DNA of 64,000 nucleotides from Colias croceus (GCF_905220415.1 NC_059564.1:1190501-1254500), one strand, 5' to 3'; positions 34,901 through 49,525 are shown, counted from the stretch's first letter. A program made the numbers and translations. The notes: generated by a model from the sequence alone, not told the origin.

Positions 34901-37900
34901 GTATCATCAAAACAAGCAATACAATATTTATTCTTAACATATGTCGACCCTTTTCAACCGACTTCAAAAAAAGGCGGAGGTTATCAATTCGGCCGGTATG
35001 TTTTTTTTTATGTATGTACACCGATTACTCCGAGGTTTCTGAACCGATTTACGTGATTCTTTTTTTGTTCGACGCGGGATGGTGTCGAATTGGTCCCATA
35101 AAAATTTTATTCGGATAGGCCCAGTAGTTTTTATTTTATGAGCATTTTTGTCTGTAAATGTTGCAAGAGCAAGTTTGAAGTCGGTTGTTTTTAACGCAGT
35201 TATCACTTGTTAAAAGTCCTTAAATCTAATTTTAAGATTACTTTATAAGACTGCTATGTATGATTGTTAAACTATACTACTACTTTGTATTAAAACGCTA
35301 AAGTTTATAGAAACGATAAAATTAAGATGTTTAAATTACTACCCTTACACTCATAACGGCTTATCGGATCTAGATGATATTTGACATAGAGATAAATTGT
35401 GGTCTGAATTAGCACATCGGTTTTCTGTTGAAGTTTTGGGTCGAAGCCGCATTTTTTAAATGAAATAAATGAAAAAAAAAAGAAATGAAATAAATTTATT
35501 TGTCCTTTTTATGTTTTACAATAATTAATGTACGACAGTGGGTCCCAAACTAAGTGAAATACTTGTGTCTTGGGACCCTGAGGTGCGCTTCTTGGTTATA
35601 TACATATGTTATGGACAGTAGAAAGTTAACAAGTAGGTAAATAAATCATTTATTTTTTACACCATTATAAATTAAGCGTTTTTCAGGAGCCTGTGTTCAC
35701 ACTATATTACACTTTTACAATTATTATAGTGTATAGGTACGAATTCATGCAGCTAGTACATATTTAATTTGATTATTTTCCTGTTTACGATAAAAAAAAA
35801 ATATTTTTAAGCTATTGCATAGCTTCTATCGCGGGCCTTGAGCGCGGGGACCGAATCGAGAAATTCCGTAACGAAAAACCTCACGCTCCCCACTCGGGCG
35901 GAGGTGTGGCTTGAAGGCATGCTATGCAATCGCTTTACCGCGGCAGTCCCCGAGTGCCACACGTCTTTTTTATTATTATTTCACTAGAAAGCTACATTAT
36001 TACTGTTAAAAAGAAGCGATGTATTTTAGCTGGGTCTATCCTTCAAAGCCAAATTAAACTACTACTAGTACATACATAAAAATAATTACGTATATAATAT
36101 ATTATATTCTCTTATAAAAGGTTCTTACAAAGAGGAAATAAATGAGTCAGTGGGTCATTTTTTATACCGTAATTAATGACCCATTTGCAACTATTATAAG
36201 TTTTTGTGTGCCGTCAGGATACAGTAAATCAAAGTCATTTTGGGTTGGGATGATGTCATCTTTATTATGTAGCATCAAATAGTTGGAATTTACATAGAAG
36301 TAGAGTTTTGAAAATGACTCATTACCTCTAAAATTCCATATCAATACATATAATAAAATTGTAGAAAAGTGATGTCTGTACAATGAAAATATTTAAAAAA
36401 AAAATAGCAGGTGTTATTATTATATCGATCCTGAACCCAAAACTGTAGTTAAAAAAATTTTTGTCTGTTTGTCTGTTTGTCGGTTTGTCTGTTTGTCTGT
36501 ATGTTTGAACACGCTAATCTCAGAAACGGCTTATCCGATTTAGATGCGGTTTTCACTAATATATTGTGGTAAGCTTCATTTAACATTTAGTGTTTATTTC
36601 ATGTCAATCGGTTCATAAATAAAAAAGTTATGACCATTTAAGTAATCACAGCGAACATTTACTAAGGCATTCTATACATGAATTACTTTATTACGTAAAT
36701 TATACGCTAAAGTTATTCCTTGACATGTCCAGATGATCATATCGAAAGTCCCCAAGCGTGGGGGGGGTGGTTATGCTGAGGGGGTAGTAGGGGGGTCAAA
36801 GGACCTTTATTTAGATTTTTGCTCATAAGTCTAAAACCTGCACAAATAGCATTATGGTTACTTCTAGGTAAATTTTCTATATAAAAGGTCTTTGAAATTA
36901 TGTCGTAGGTATTATATTTTTAACCCCCGACGCAAAAAGAGGGGTGTTATGTCCGCTATGTGTGTTTACATGTCTGTCTGTGCCACCGTAGCTCGCTAAC
37001 GGGTAATACGAATGAGATGCGTTTTTTTTGTTACATTAGTTGTTTATTATATATAGGGGTAAGTGGGAATGAAAAAAACGAATGTTGTCGGTTATACCCA
37101 AGTGATATATCAAATGAAAATAGACGACATGTCAGAAACAATTAGTCAAATTTTATCAAAATCGGTTCATCCATTTATTTGATATAGGGGTAAAAGTGGG
37201 AATAAATAAATAAATATCAAATATACTCAATGACCTGACGTGAGAAGAATAATGAGGCATATTTAATCAAAATCGGTTCATCCATTTATTATATAGAGGG
37301 GTAAAAGTGGGAATGAAAAAAACGAATGTTGTCTGTTATACCCAAGTGATATATCAAATGAAAAAAGACGACCTGTCGGAAACAATAAGTCAAATTTTTT
37401 CAAAATCGGTTCATCCATTTACTATAATATAGAGGGGTAAAAGTGGGAATGAAAAAAACGAATGCTGTCTGTTATACCCAAGTGATATATCAAATGAAAA
37501 AAGACGACCTGTCAGAAACAATAAGTCAAATTTTATCAAAATCGGTTCATCCATTTATTTGATATAGGGGTTAAAGTGGGAATAAATAATCGAATGTGGT
37601 CAAAATATAATATATACTCAAGCGGCATTACAAATGACGTGTGAATTACAATTAGTCATGTTTTATCAAAATCGGTTAATCTTTTTATTACATATAGGGC
37701 ACCTTAGGGGTGATAGTGGGGATAAATAATCCAAATGTATACTGATATGTATAATGGAGTACCAAACGAAAGGATACATGTACATATATAGGTATGATTA
37801 GACATGGTTAAGATCAAAATCGGTTCTGCCATTTACTAGGGGTGAAAGGGAAAAGTTGAAAGTCTGTGAAAGTAGAAGGATATGGGAGCGGGAGAATAAC

Positions 37901-40900
37901 CACATCCTGGAAATTTTGAACTCTTCTGTACCTAAGTTTTATAGCTCAGTTTAGTAATAAATTTTACTAACAGTTCTTTTGTGTTATTATTTATTTTATT
38001 TCTTAACTGTTACATAATAATCTGTAAGTACCTACTTATAATTTAGTTGTATATGATAGTACGTGTTTCAAGACGTGTTTACTCAATAATTGTGTGTTAA
38101 GTAGTAACTACTATGCAGTCACTATTCCACGCGGACGAAGTCGCGGGCACAGCTAGTACATAATAATATCTTTTAACATTTTCATTTTAATTAAATAATA
38201 GATCTGAAGGACAACTATTTTTTTTATTTATATAATTAAGTACCTTATATATACAACTAACAACCTCATTAACTCCTTCAACAGTAAAGTTGATTATAAA
38301 ATCTTACAAATTTGTCTTTCATCTTAATTTTTAATCAATGAAAAGTTAAACCCAATAATTTAAGTTATAATTCTTATTTACATTTGCTCTTCATTTGGAC
38401 AGTAGAGTGGATCATCTACCTTAGCCCTTCATCGTTCTAATAATAATGCTGATGTTTCAATACTCTTGAACCAATTTCCAATCAAAGAAGTTTCTAATAT
38501 ATTTTTCGTGTATTTCAGCGTGTTTTCGCCGTGTACTAGCAGGTCGGAGAGCTCTACGAAGTCACGTGAGAAGGGTAGTTGATTGCGAACGCCTGGAGGA
38601 CTGTAGACGGGAATGCGCTACCGAGAGGCGATTTCATTGCGAGAGCTTTAACTATAGGTAATTATTTATTTATGTATGGTAGTTAATGTATTGCATGTGT
38701 GTAATGTGATTGGAGTATTCATTTTTCATTGATGTAAATAATGTAAAGTTGTGGACCTAATGTAGTGCCTTGGGGTATTCCTATATTGGACAAGCAAGGA
38801 TTTCATGAAGTAGTATTATTAGAGACAATATAAGAGCTGAAGTAAAACCTGATAATGTGACTTGGAAAAGAAAATAGCCTACAAACAACAAAACGAATAA
38901 ATTTTGTACAGTCGGGTTATAATTATTTGAAAAGTTGGTAAAAAGACGTCCATAAACGATGACATAACGTTATATTATTGTGTTCATTAAAAAATTTACT
39001 CTTCATCATCAGGTTTTTGAATCTAGGGTATCTTTTCATTATTATCTTAATTTAAGAGTTCTAAATACTCAAACTAAAAGGTAATTTGGTTTAAAAAAAG
39101 GTTTGACTGACCGGTTGGCTTAGTTGGTAGTGGCCCTGCCTTCCAAGACAGAGATCGTGGGTTCGATTCCCACCCGGGGCAAATATTTGTGTGATGAACA
39201 TAGATGTTTGCTCTGTGTCTGGGTGTTAATTATCTATATAAATATTTATTTAAAAATTATATAATTATGTATATTTATCAGCCATCTGGTTTCCATAAAA
39301 AAGCGAAAGCTTAGTATGGGATCAGATTGTGCCGTGTGTGAAAAAAAAACATCATTACCTCCTCTTACATCGCTACAAGATCTCACAAACACCATGAAAT
39401 GAGCCATTAAAGCAAAAAAGAACCTTGTTCATGCTACAGAATGTACTAATATTAACATTTATGAAGTAATGCTCTCACGTCATGTTCACACGATTGTTCA
39501 TGTTTCCTAGTTCGCATTTTTGGTGACCACGTATTGTTATTAAAATTTTAAACCTCAAGGTCTGTAGACCGAATCATTTTGGTTGATGTATGTTTGTATG
39601 AATGCGGATTTGATATTGGTTGGTATTTGTTTCTAATAGGTTTGGAATAATCAAGAATTGTAGTAGTTAGTTAAAAAATGATTGTACAAATTTTATTGTC
39701 GTTTAAATTTTAATTTCCTTATTCCTCTGTAGTTTAAAAAAATAGATTGTATCGTACGAATATTTGTAAGTTCCTAGTTCAATCCAGTAAAAAACTCACC
39801 TTAAATGTTCAAAGAATAGGACTTATTGACACTAGGAATTATTAGGATGAATGTTTATTTTTGATAGTTTAAAAATTATTTGACCTATTTAAGAAATCTG
39901 TATCTTACTAGTAACTATTTATCTACTATCAGAATGCAAACACTAAAAGAATTTAAACTGTTATATCTGAACAGATAGATCCCACAGACAGATATATCTC
40001 TGACATGGTAATTTTGAATTTGAATATTATAAACTAGTTTCCGCCCGCGACTCCGTCCGCGCGGATGTCGGTCTTTGCGTGGATGGTTTATTTCTCCATT
40101 TTGAGTAAGTCGGACAATGACATCTTATAAATATCTATTGGACCCAAATACGGCTAGGTCTATAATAATACGCAACGTGTGTTCGCGGTACCTACTACAG
40201 AACAACGTCTATGGATAACTTAAAATTGAGATTTTTTTTTCTACGTATTTTTCCAGGATAAAAAGTATCCTATTTTACGCCCAGGATAATAAGGTATAAT
40301 TATACCAAGTTTCATTGAAATCGAACCGGTAGTTTTCACGTGATGTCTTCACATACAGACAGACAGACAGTCAGACAGACAGACAAAAATTTTTTTAATC
40401 ACATATTTGGGTTTGGTATCGATCCAGTAACACCCCCTGCTAGTTATTTTTTCAATATTTTCAATGTACAAAATTGACCCTTCTACAGATTTATTATATG
40501 TATAGATGTTAACACATAGCGCTTTAAGTTTATAGTACTCTATCTGTAGCTCTACAAAGTTCCATATCTATTCTGTTTTACCCAGTTGCGGATTTTATAA
40601 ATAGAGTGTATCCGTCTCTCAAAATGTATAATTTTGTCATTTATAAATTTATAATACAACATAAACCGTCTGTAATAGACGTACAGGCCAACGACGACGA
40701 CGAATACAACTCACTGTCTGAAAAGCTTTGTATGACCATGTAAATTATTTAAAAAAAGCTACGATGCGCCAAATTTAGGGTGTAATAATACTTGCGAACT
40801 ATTTTTATACCTACCGAATACACAACAATCATTAAAATCGTTCCACCCATATCAGAGGTGTTTGATGAAAATCACATATCATCAGAATTTCTACAGATGC

Positions 40901-43900
40901 ATAAATTAATTGGCATGTCTTAATAACAGGGCAGCGAACTAAGATATCGAATCATAGAACTATGTAAATGCAATACAAAAATCTTCTGTCCTTGTACATC
41001 TAAATCCACTATTTTTACTCCAACGTACTACGTTAATAAATAATTAAGCTATTAATTACCACCAGTTCGACCTCGGGTCAGCGCAATCAGCACGGAATCA
41101 TCTGCATTGTATTGTAGCCTTGCGCGAGCGCAGATACGTATTCAGGAAGGAGTATGGCTCCCTGCTTATGGTTTATGATATGGCCTTTGATAATGGTTAG
41201 ATTAATAATTTTGCACTTAAAACTTTATCCACAATCACATTAGATAGATAAAATGATAACTACCTTAGAGACGTTGGTAAGGTGTTCAACGGTTAAGGAA
41301 AATTTAAAAATATGTATTCTCATAGTTAATCATTAAAAAACCTAGTAAAAACTAGATAACTTATAGAGAAAAGAATTTATTTACAAGCAGGAAACAAATG
41401 ATAATTTGGTCATATTTTTAGACACTCTTTAGCATACTTTTAAGATTCATCTAAATATGCATAACATATTATTTTAGGAAAAGAATTTCTAGTAAAACCA
41501 AGTAGTAAATCCTGCCCTGTACTATACGAGTAATAGCAATAATTTGCATAAAGACGGCTTCCATATGACCTACATACACCTATGCTATAAACACCATAAT
41601 TGGGACACCCTCAAGGCTACGCATTGTGATCTCTCGTTGTACTATCTCACTTGTTTTGATAATTCTTCTGTTAATGATTTCCCGAATAGGTAAGATTTGT
41701 TGTTTCATTGCATATCTATACATATATTAGTCAAAAAAGAGTTTAAACTTGGTGTATTGTAGAGATAGCTCTCGAAGCATAACGCATATTACTATGTAAA
41801 ATTACCAAAGTATCATTAGGATCAGAAAGAATAAGTATGTTATTTGTTGCTTTAAAACTGATTATTTTATGCATAATATACGAGTAGCGTTAAGTTTAGA
41901 ACAAATAGAGTGAGCTGAAAATTACAGTTTTAAAAAAGATAAAATGTTTTAGTGGCGATCAGTAGAATACCAATTTATACAGTACATTATATTATTTCAA
42001 TTTGGTACAAATAATAATTGAAAAACATTATTTCCTTCCAGATTAGACCCAACATTTCGCGGCAAAGGACTTTGCGAATTGATGAGCAAACCTATCGAAG
42101 CGTTTGACATACGTCACGACTTCGTAGACGACAAAGATTACGATTTCTACGAACTTGACCGGAATAGTTTGGAACCCAATTGCCCAGAAACTCTCAGAGG
42201 TCCAGGGCTCTTGCATTCTGGTTTTTTATCCTCAAAGCCGAAGGGCAGTGAACGGGTAGATTGGCATGAAGCTGGGTATAGAGGGTACAATAGGTATGAT
42301 GAAAAACAACACTACACTCAACATAAGCGGTATGAAGACCAGTTTTATGTGCCGTATCAGATTGGTAAGTTTAAGAATAAAGGTGTATTTTGATTGAATG
42401 ATTTGTGTGATTTATTTTAAATTTAACTGTTTTTTTAATTCGAACCTCACCTTTAGTAATTAATGGCTCTGATGATAAATAAACCAGATTTTATTTTCAT
42501 TTAACAATTTAGGACATTATTTTTTACGAATAGAAGATGATACAATTCTAGAATACTAGATATACTTATACATACTATCGATATTTAATAACAATGCTAA
42601 AATTTCTCTTAAATTTTTACCCGTTAAATAAAGGACAGTGAAGCAATTGTGATAACATATCTCTATAACAAAGTAATAAAAAAGGAAAGAAAAAGGAACA
42701 TTTTTATTTGATTCACTTGAAATAATAGAATTTGATTTACCATACATTAATAATATTTAATAGGAATAAGCAGAAGCGACGAGAAAGAAACGTCCAGACC
42801 ATACAATCACTATAGCCATCACGATTCACATTACAATAATCAAAACCACAAGTCCTATAGTCACTGGGGGCTTGCTGATACAAAGTACTATGGGGTTAAA
42901 CATGGAACAAATACTGACTTTGATTACCAAAGTTTAGGAAAAGGGCACTTCGATTACCAAAGTTTAGGAAAAGGGCAGGATCAGGGATATGGTTATGGGT
43001 GGAAGAAGGGCAGGTGGAATTCCTCGGGGGAAAGTTGGAGTAGGTGGGATGAGATTGGCAGGATCGATGATGGGGATGAGGTGAAAGGTGAGTGAAAATA
43101 ATATTTTATACCATATTTTAAACGTTGTGTAACTTATAAAATACCTTTTTATGTGTCAAACATATAATCTGATACAGTCGAATTTGCTCAATACAGAATT
43201 AAACTGTAGTTATTTGTACTTAAATATCACTTACTAAACTGCAAATATTTTCGAAAATCGGCGAGTGGCTTTAATTGCAATTTACACTTTATTTAGTGCA
43301 GTAATATTCAAAGTCTTGTATTAGAAAATTCTGCCTAATACGCGTAGGTAAAGTTTTATCGTATATCATTAAGCACATGGCGTTTATTTATTTCAATTTT
43401 ATTTATTTTTCCAATGAATAACATTTTAAATTAGTAATAACATCCCGTCTGCTTATCCTGTCGCAGCGCAGGCAAGTCTATCGCGACCCTTTTTGACACT
43501 TGCATATACTTTTATATATTTCATTGTATATATCTGCAGTTTTGGTCCAATTTTATCTATTTGCACATAGAAATGTCAATTTTATCCATTTATCCATTTA
43601 TTTATGCAAAATATGTACCTACTAAAACACAAAAACAAACCCCGTAGACTGCTCGTCCCGTCGCAGCGCGGGCATGTCGTTTACGACCAACGCGGTATTA
43701 AAAAAAAACGCACTTAATTTGTTATTTTGACATTACTGAAGGAACTTGTAGTTTTGCATACACTTCACGTAAAAAATACTTAAACAACAAAATTACGTCA
43801 AAAATTTTTTGCTAAATTTTTCCTGAAAATTCATGTTTTCTCCTCTAGCTTCGTGCAGCCGGTATATACCGCTTCTCTAATGTGAGCATTTTGTCTATGA

Positions 43901-46900
43901 AAACATAATCTTAAACGATAGCTCACGTGCTGGTGGCAAAATTTGGCGGGTTGCTTGTTATAGGTATACACATAGAATTTTAAGGATTCATCTATTTGAA
44001 AAAAAAATGCGTCTGGAATTTTATAAGTATTTTTAACGTTCTCAGCGTATGCAAAACTATAACTTCCTTTGAGCTTAGTATACCAACAGTGGGACACTCT
44101 GTATACTCCAATTTTATTAACTCCTCAATTTTATTTTTATCTATCTATAAACACAAACCCCGTAGACTGTTCGTCCCGTCGCAGCGCGGGCATGTCGCTG
44201 TCGGCGGGCGCGGTTCGCCGCTCGCTGTCCGCGCGGAGCGTGCTCGAATGCGAGGCGGCGTGCTTCGCGGAGAGAGAGTTCAAGTGTGTCTCCTATAGTT
44301 ACAAGTGAGTTTTTTTAAAGTGAAACTTTTATTACATCGTCTCAAACTTTTTGGTCTGTGTAGCGCATGTCGCGTGATGCACGATACGTACGATAATTAT
44401 CGTACAAATACGATAATTTTTAGTTAAATGTCTATAGTGTGAAAAAAAATTTCACTTTTACCGTGGTTTCATAAAACCACACAACATTTTTTTTTCAGAT
44501 TAACCAATTGAGCCCCGAGCGGCCCGATCTGACCACGACACAATAGAATAATGATTTTCTATTGTGTCTGTGATTCCGGGGGCTGGAGTTATTAAAAAAA
44601 AACTATTACATATTTATTTGCTCAGTGTGTTTCGTAGAGCTACAAGTGAGTTTGTGTCTGCACATGTACACAGACTGAAATGTTTATCATTTATTTGTTC
44701 AGTGTGTCTCGTATAGATACGAGTGAGTTTGTGTGTCTGCACATTTACATACACAGACTGAAATGTTTATTATTTATTTGTTCAAAGTGTGTCTCGTCGT
44801 CAAGTTAGTGGGTTTTATTTATTTGTTCAAAGTGTACCTCGTATAGTTACAAGAGTGGGTTTGTTAAGTACGATTAAAAAATAGATTGACGGATATTTCT
44901 TTGTCACATTTATATTATTATTAGAGGTTTGAATTGGTAAAATGAAACAAAATATCATAAAAAAATCATTTATTGATTATATTAATCAAAAATAAACATT
45001 ACAAAGTTTTCGATTATAGCAGTATAACATTAACCTTAAAAAATAATGAATAAGTAACTGCTTTGCGGTGATATACAATGTAAAAGCTATTCAGTTTTAT
45101 TGTTTTCAACTAAAAATCCTGTTTAGCATGGCTCACTATTAATTATTAATTGACATTTAAACAAACTCCACAGGTACTCCAGTCCATCATCAGACAACTG
45201 TTTCCTCAGCGAGCGACCTTACAAAGCTCTACAGATGTCAGCTGATAGTGGCTCCGATGTATACGCGATGCCACAGCACTCAGGCTGCCATACTGTTAGC
45301 ACAAAACCTTGGGTGGAAAGTGGTAAGTAGACTTACTCGAAGTAAGTCATGAAGAAATAACTGACGACGTATTTGAAATGGTAAAGGAATATATGACTGA
45401 CTATATAGGTAGTTGTGCAAAGATCCGACTGACTAAATACATGTAGTTGTACAAAGATCTGACTGACATCGTGATTCTGTTTACCCGGTTAAAATATTTA
45501 TTATTTATACGCACTCTATTCTTGTCACAAATTGGTTCTATGTTTATAAATAACATTTAATTTTGCCCTCCTATATTAATTGGCTCAACTAGTTTCACAT
45601 ATTCCCCTTTCCAACAATAGCGTACTTCAGAAACGAAAACATAAAGAGAGTAAAATTTCAATTTCATTCTGGTTTCATCGAATCTTGATAAAGAAGTTTC
45701 ACTTCTGACTCAGCACACACGCTCCTTTTTATTATATAATACACTCGCGTAATAAAAAAGTCATCCATATATATAAATTGTATAAAAGCGATCCACGACG
45801 ATGTTCTGGTAACTTAGTCCCAAGTTAAAACTTTTCTACGAGTTAAGACAAATCCACAGAATGTTTCTGGCACGTCCGTTCCGGGTCGGCCATTTCTGGC
45901 TCCGCGGCTAAAGCGGCGCTCACTGTGAGCGGACTTGGTGCTTGTGAAGCGGAGTGTATCAGAGCTCATACCTTCTTTTGTAGGGGATTTAGCTTTAGGT
46001 GATGTATTGATTTATTGTATTTTATTTTTTTGTGAACTAATTTTAGTTTTGGGACTTTTGTTGGTTAATTAAATGTTAGTTTTTATGCTCACATTTTGCT
46101 GATGTAAAATCGAATTTGAATAATATAATGAAAATTTTGAATTTGAATTTGAATTTAACGCATATTTGCTGCGCTCATTTCTTTCAGTTGATAAAAAAAG
46201 AAATGTGTTTGTTACAGATGAATTGTATTATTCGTTTTTTAGATAAAAATAATCTTCAATTAAATTACATAAAAGAAATTGTACGATTTTTTAAACGCAT
46301 TTTAATAGATTTATAATACGGTTAGTTAAAATTATAATTATATCATTATTCAGATTCGAAGCACCAACAATAGGTGATGACCTAGCGAACTGTATCCTCA
46401 CATCATCACCACCAACATCCCTAGACCCGGAGGGTGTTGGGGGTGTTGGAGGTGGTCTACATGCTGCAGCCCATGAGCTATATGCTCGTGGTAATTATGG
46501 AAGGGGATGTGAACCGGCGCTGTATGATGATGTACAGCATAAGGACGCACGTAAGGACTTTTTAAATATATAATATGAAAAAAATGCCAAATTTCAGAAA
46601 AATATCTAGATTTGTTTATTGTTATTATTGTAACTGTAAAGATTTTAATTATTTTTTTGATAATAGAGTAAATTAAAATACGTATTTATACAATGTGACC
46701 GAATATAGACCCTTGAGTAACCCCATTCCTAATTATTCTATTATTCAATCTAAAATAACAATGTAAATGCTCTTTTATCTATTTCATTCTATTTTTACAC
46801 ACACTAAAATCAATTTCCATACTTTTACGATTTAAAAGGTTATTTTCTCACCAAAAACTCATGTATAACCTTATAGAATGCTTCTTGTAATACGACAACA

Positions 46901-49488
46901 CAGTCTATTACTATATGACCTTATATAGATCCTTGAGTAAACCCATTCCTAATTATGCAATTCAACTATATAATTCGGTCTTAAAACCGGTACAAATACT
47001 TTATTCTATTATTTCCTTCATTTTTACATACAATAAAATCAATTACCACTATTTATACAAATTTCAAAGTTATTTTTTAACAAAAAACCTATACACAACG
47101 TTATAGAATGCTACCTACAATACGACAACTCAGCCAAGTTAACACACAGCGCAATCCGCGGGCAAGCGCGAGTGAGAGACGATAGAGCGTGCGGGAAAGC
47201 GTGTACTGATGCACCGTTTAGGTGTTTGAGTTTTTCTTTTACGTGAGTATTTTTTATTTACTGTATTATTATTATCTTTTAGTATACTTTGTTTATTAAC
47301 ACAAGTCAGTTCATTTGAAGTGGAATCAAAATTAATCTTTTGAAGAGAAATTTCACTTCTGATACATCGGCACACGCGCTCTTTTTACCTTTTATTACAC
47401 TTTTGGCTTAAACAAGTGACTGTTATTTTTTATTTTGATGAGTTTTTCTTATAATACACTTTTTGTTTTAAGTGTCTTAGATTGTTGTTGTATTTTTCTA
47501 TGTTAAGGTTTATTCATAAGTTTATTGCTAGTTATTTTTTACAACTAATAGTTTTATTAAGTAATAAACTTGGGCCCATCATTTTATTTCTTCTTAATTC
47601 TCTCTTCTCTCAAATTTTATTATTGTAAGTATTTTAATTCTTCTTTCTCTTTAACATTGGTATATTTATTATTTATTTAAAGTCATATATTATTATTATT
47701 ATTTTCTTTTAGTGCCAACGCACCCCCGGACACAGACAATTGCTTATTATCAGAAATACGTCTATTTGACTTACAAAGAGGCGTCGATTATATTCCTTCT
47801 TCAGACGATCTGTTGTTCGCATTTGATCTATTCAATGGTCAATGTTGGCGAAAAGTTTATGGACAGCATGAGTGAGTGTTGTTTTATTTATTTTTTGTTG
47901 GTTTTCTATATTTGTTTATTTATGTTTGTGATTCATTGATTGTATTGAAACGGACTTTGTGAAGTTTTAAAATATAAATTGGTAATTTGTAATTCATCTT
48001 GATGAAATCGCATTCAAATTGGTCGAGTGATTTCTGAGATAAGTGTGAAAAACTTTTCGAAATATCTATTGTTATGCACATATAGATCATCAAATTTAGA
48101 TTTTTCTCAAACTTAGACAAAAATTGACGGATTAATAATATTTTTATTATATATTTTTTCAAGAGTACCAAATTTTGAAATACCACATCCGCTAAATCCT
48201 ACAATAGAAGAACATTATCCAGGAACTCGACCTGATCCACCTTCAGCGCCTGGTAAGTTTTAATCCTTTAGAATACATATTTTTTTAATCTTATATTATA
48301 TTTCTCTTGATTTCTCGCCCCACCAATAGTCTCTAAATGCACATTTATTTTTTATAAAAATAAGTTAGTTATTTGTTACCTTTTGTTGTGTTTTGTTTAA
48401 ATTAATATACAACAAGGTGTACAATTTTTTTTTTTTATAAAAATAAGTTATGACGTTTACTGTGGGTTTCATTTTATTGAAGAGTTAAGTTTTTATGGCA
48501 TGATGTCTTTCTAAAGGGAACTTGCAATTTGGTTTAAGATAACAAAAGTAAATTTTTCGTAAAGATAATAAATATTGCTATAATAATATCAGTAATTAAA
48601 TTAATTTAAAGTAATTTTGATTTCAGACACATACATAACAGGACCGAGCGGTCCTAGTTACCCATCTGGCCCATCTAAACCCATAGAATCTGGTTACAAA
48701 CCTATCTATGAACCTATCCCTAGTTATATACCCGATAGTGGTCCAAGTGGTCCAAATAAGCCTAGTTATGGACCTAGCTATATACCCGATAGTGGTCCAA
48801 GTGGTCCAAATAAACCTAGCTATGGACCTAGCTATATACCTGATAGTGGTCCTAATAAACCTAGCTATGGACCTAGCTATTTACCTGACAGTGGTCCTAG
48901 TGGTCCTATGTCAGGTTCAAATAAACCTAGCTACGGACCCAGTTATTTACCTGATAGTGGTCCTAGTGGTCCAACCGGACCTTACGTACCCAGTTCGTAT
49001 GAACCGTCTGGACCTATACGACCAGAACACGAACCTGTAAGACCAATACGACCTATAGGTCCAACTGGGCCTATAGAAACTGGTCCAAAACCTTATCCAG
49101 ATTTTGATTATAAGCCTAGTTACAAACCGGTACCAGAACCGTACAAACCTATACGTAAACCGTATAAACCGTATGAACCTGGTTTTAGACCGGGTTATGA
49201 AACCAAACCTGGTTATTTGCCGGAGAAACCAAGTTATAGGCCAATAGAAAGGCCGTATGTTAAACCAACGAGGCCTAATTTGGTTGGAGGCAGTGATGAA
49301 TTGAGTAAGTGTTGTATTTTTCTATATTTTTGTAAATAATGAATGAATGAATGAATACTCTTTAATCTTTATTGTACATGCACATAAATACAGTTTGTTA
49401 CATGGTTCAAATAACTTATGATATAAATGATGAACAATGAATGAACTTATGATATAAAAAAACTTATAATATAAATAGGTGTTCAAAT

Positions 49489-49525
<37 letters not shown>

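Larger units (their letters stand above)
38519..42364 (+). other. PAN/apple domain 2 (exons 4 and 5)
   Basis: Exon 4 (38519-38657, 139 nt) reads ACFRRVLAGRRAL..., RLEDCRRECATERRFHCESFNYR. Exon 5 (42042-42364) begins RLDPTFRGKGLCELMS and continues into a charged Tyr-rich linker. The CF, C..EC and FHCESFNYR cysteines fit the PAN frame. Confidence 0.85.
44166..45322 (+). other. PAN/apple domain 3 (exons 7 and 8)
   Basis: Exon 7 (44166-44304, 139 nt) reads DCSSRRSAGMSLSAGAVRRS, then LECEAACFAEREFKCVSYSYK. Exon 8 (45174-45322) reads YSSPSSDNCFLSERPY and ends with GCHTVSTKPWVES. The ECEAAC, FKCVSYSY and NCFLSE elements fit PAN. Exon 7 is unusually GC-rich. Confidence 0.87.

Noticed and set aside
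37056..37842. Regularly spaced repeats considered as a CRISPR-like array
   Set aside because: Units are ~130 bp direct repeats without unique spacers, in a eukaryotic transposon context: a minisatellite.
39111..39182. Possible tRNA-Gly (TCC) gene
   Set aside because: Boxes A and B are present but the acceptor stem does not pair, and the downstream body is shared with another SINE copy.
47712..47939. Open frame starting MPTHPRTQTIAYYQ over exon 12
   Set aside because: Out of phase with exons 11 and 13. The phase-consistent frame gives the PAN-like ANAPPDTDNCLLSE.
48708..49040. 110-codon alternative frame in exon 14
   Set aside because: Shadow of the GPSGP repeat exon; the long frame from the 48627 acceptor is phase-consistent.
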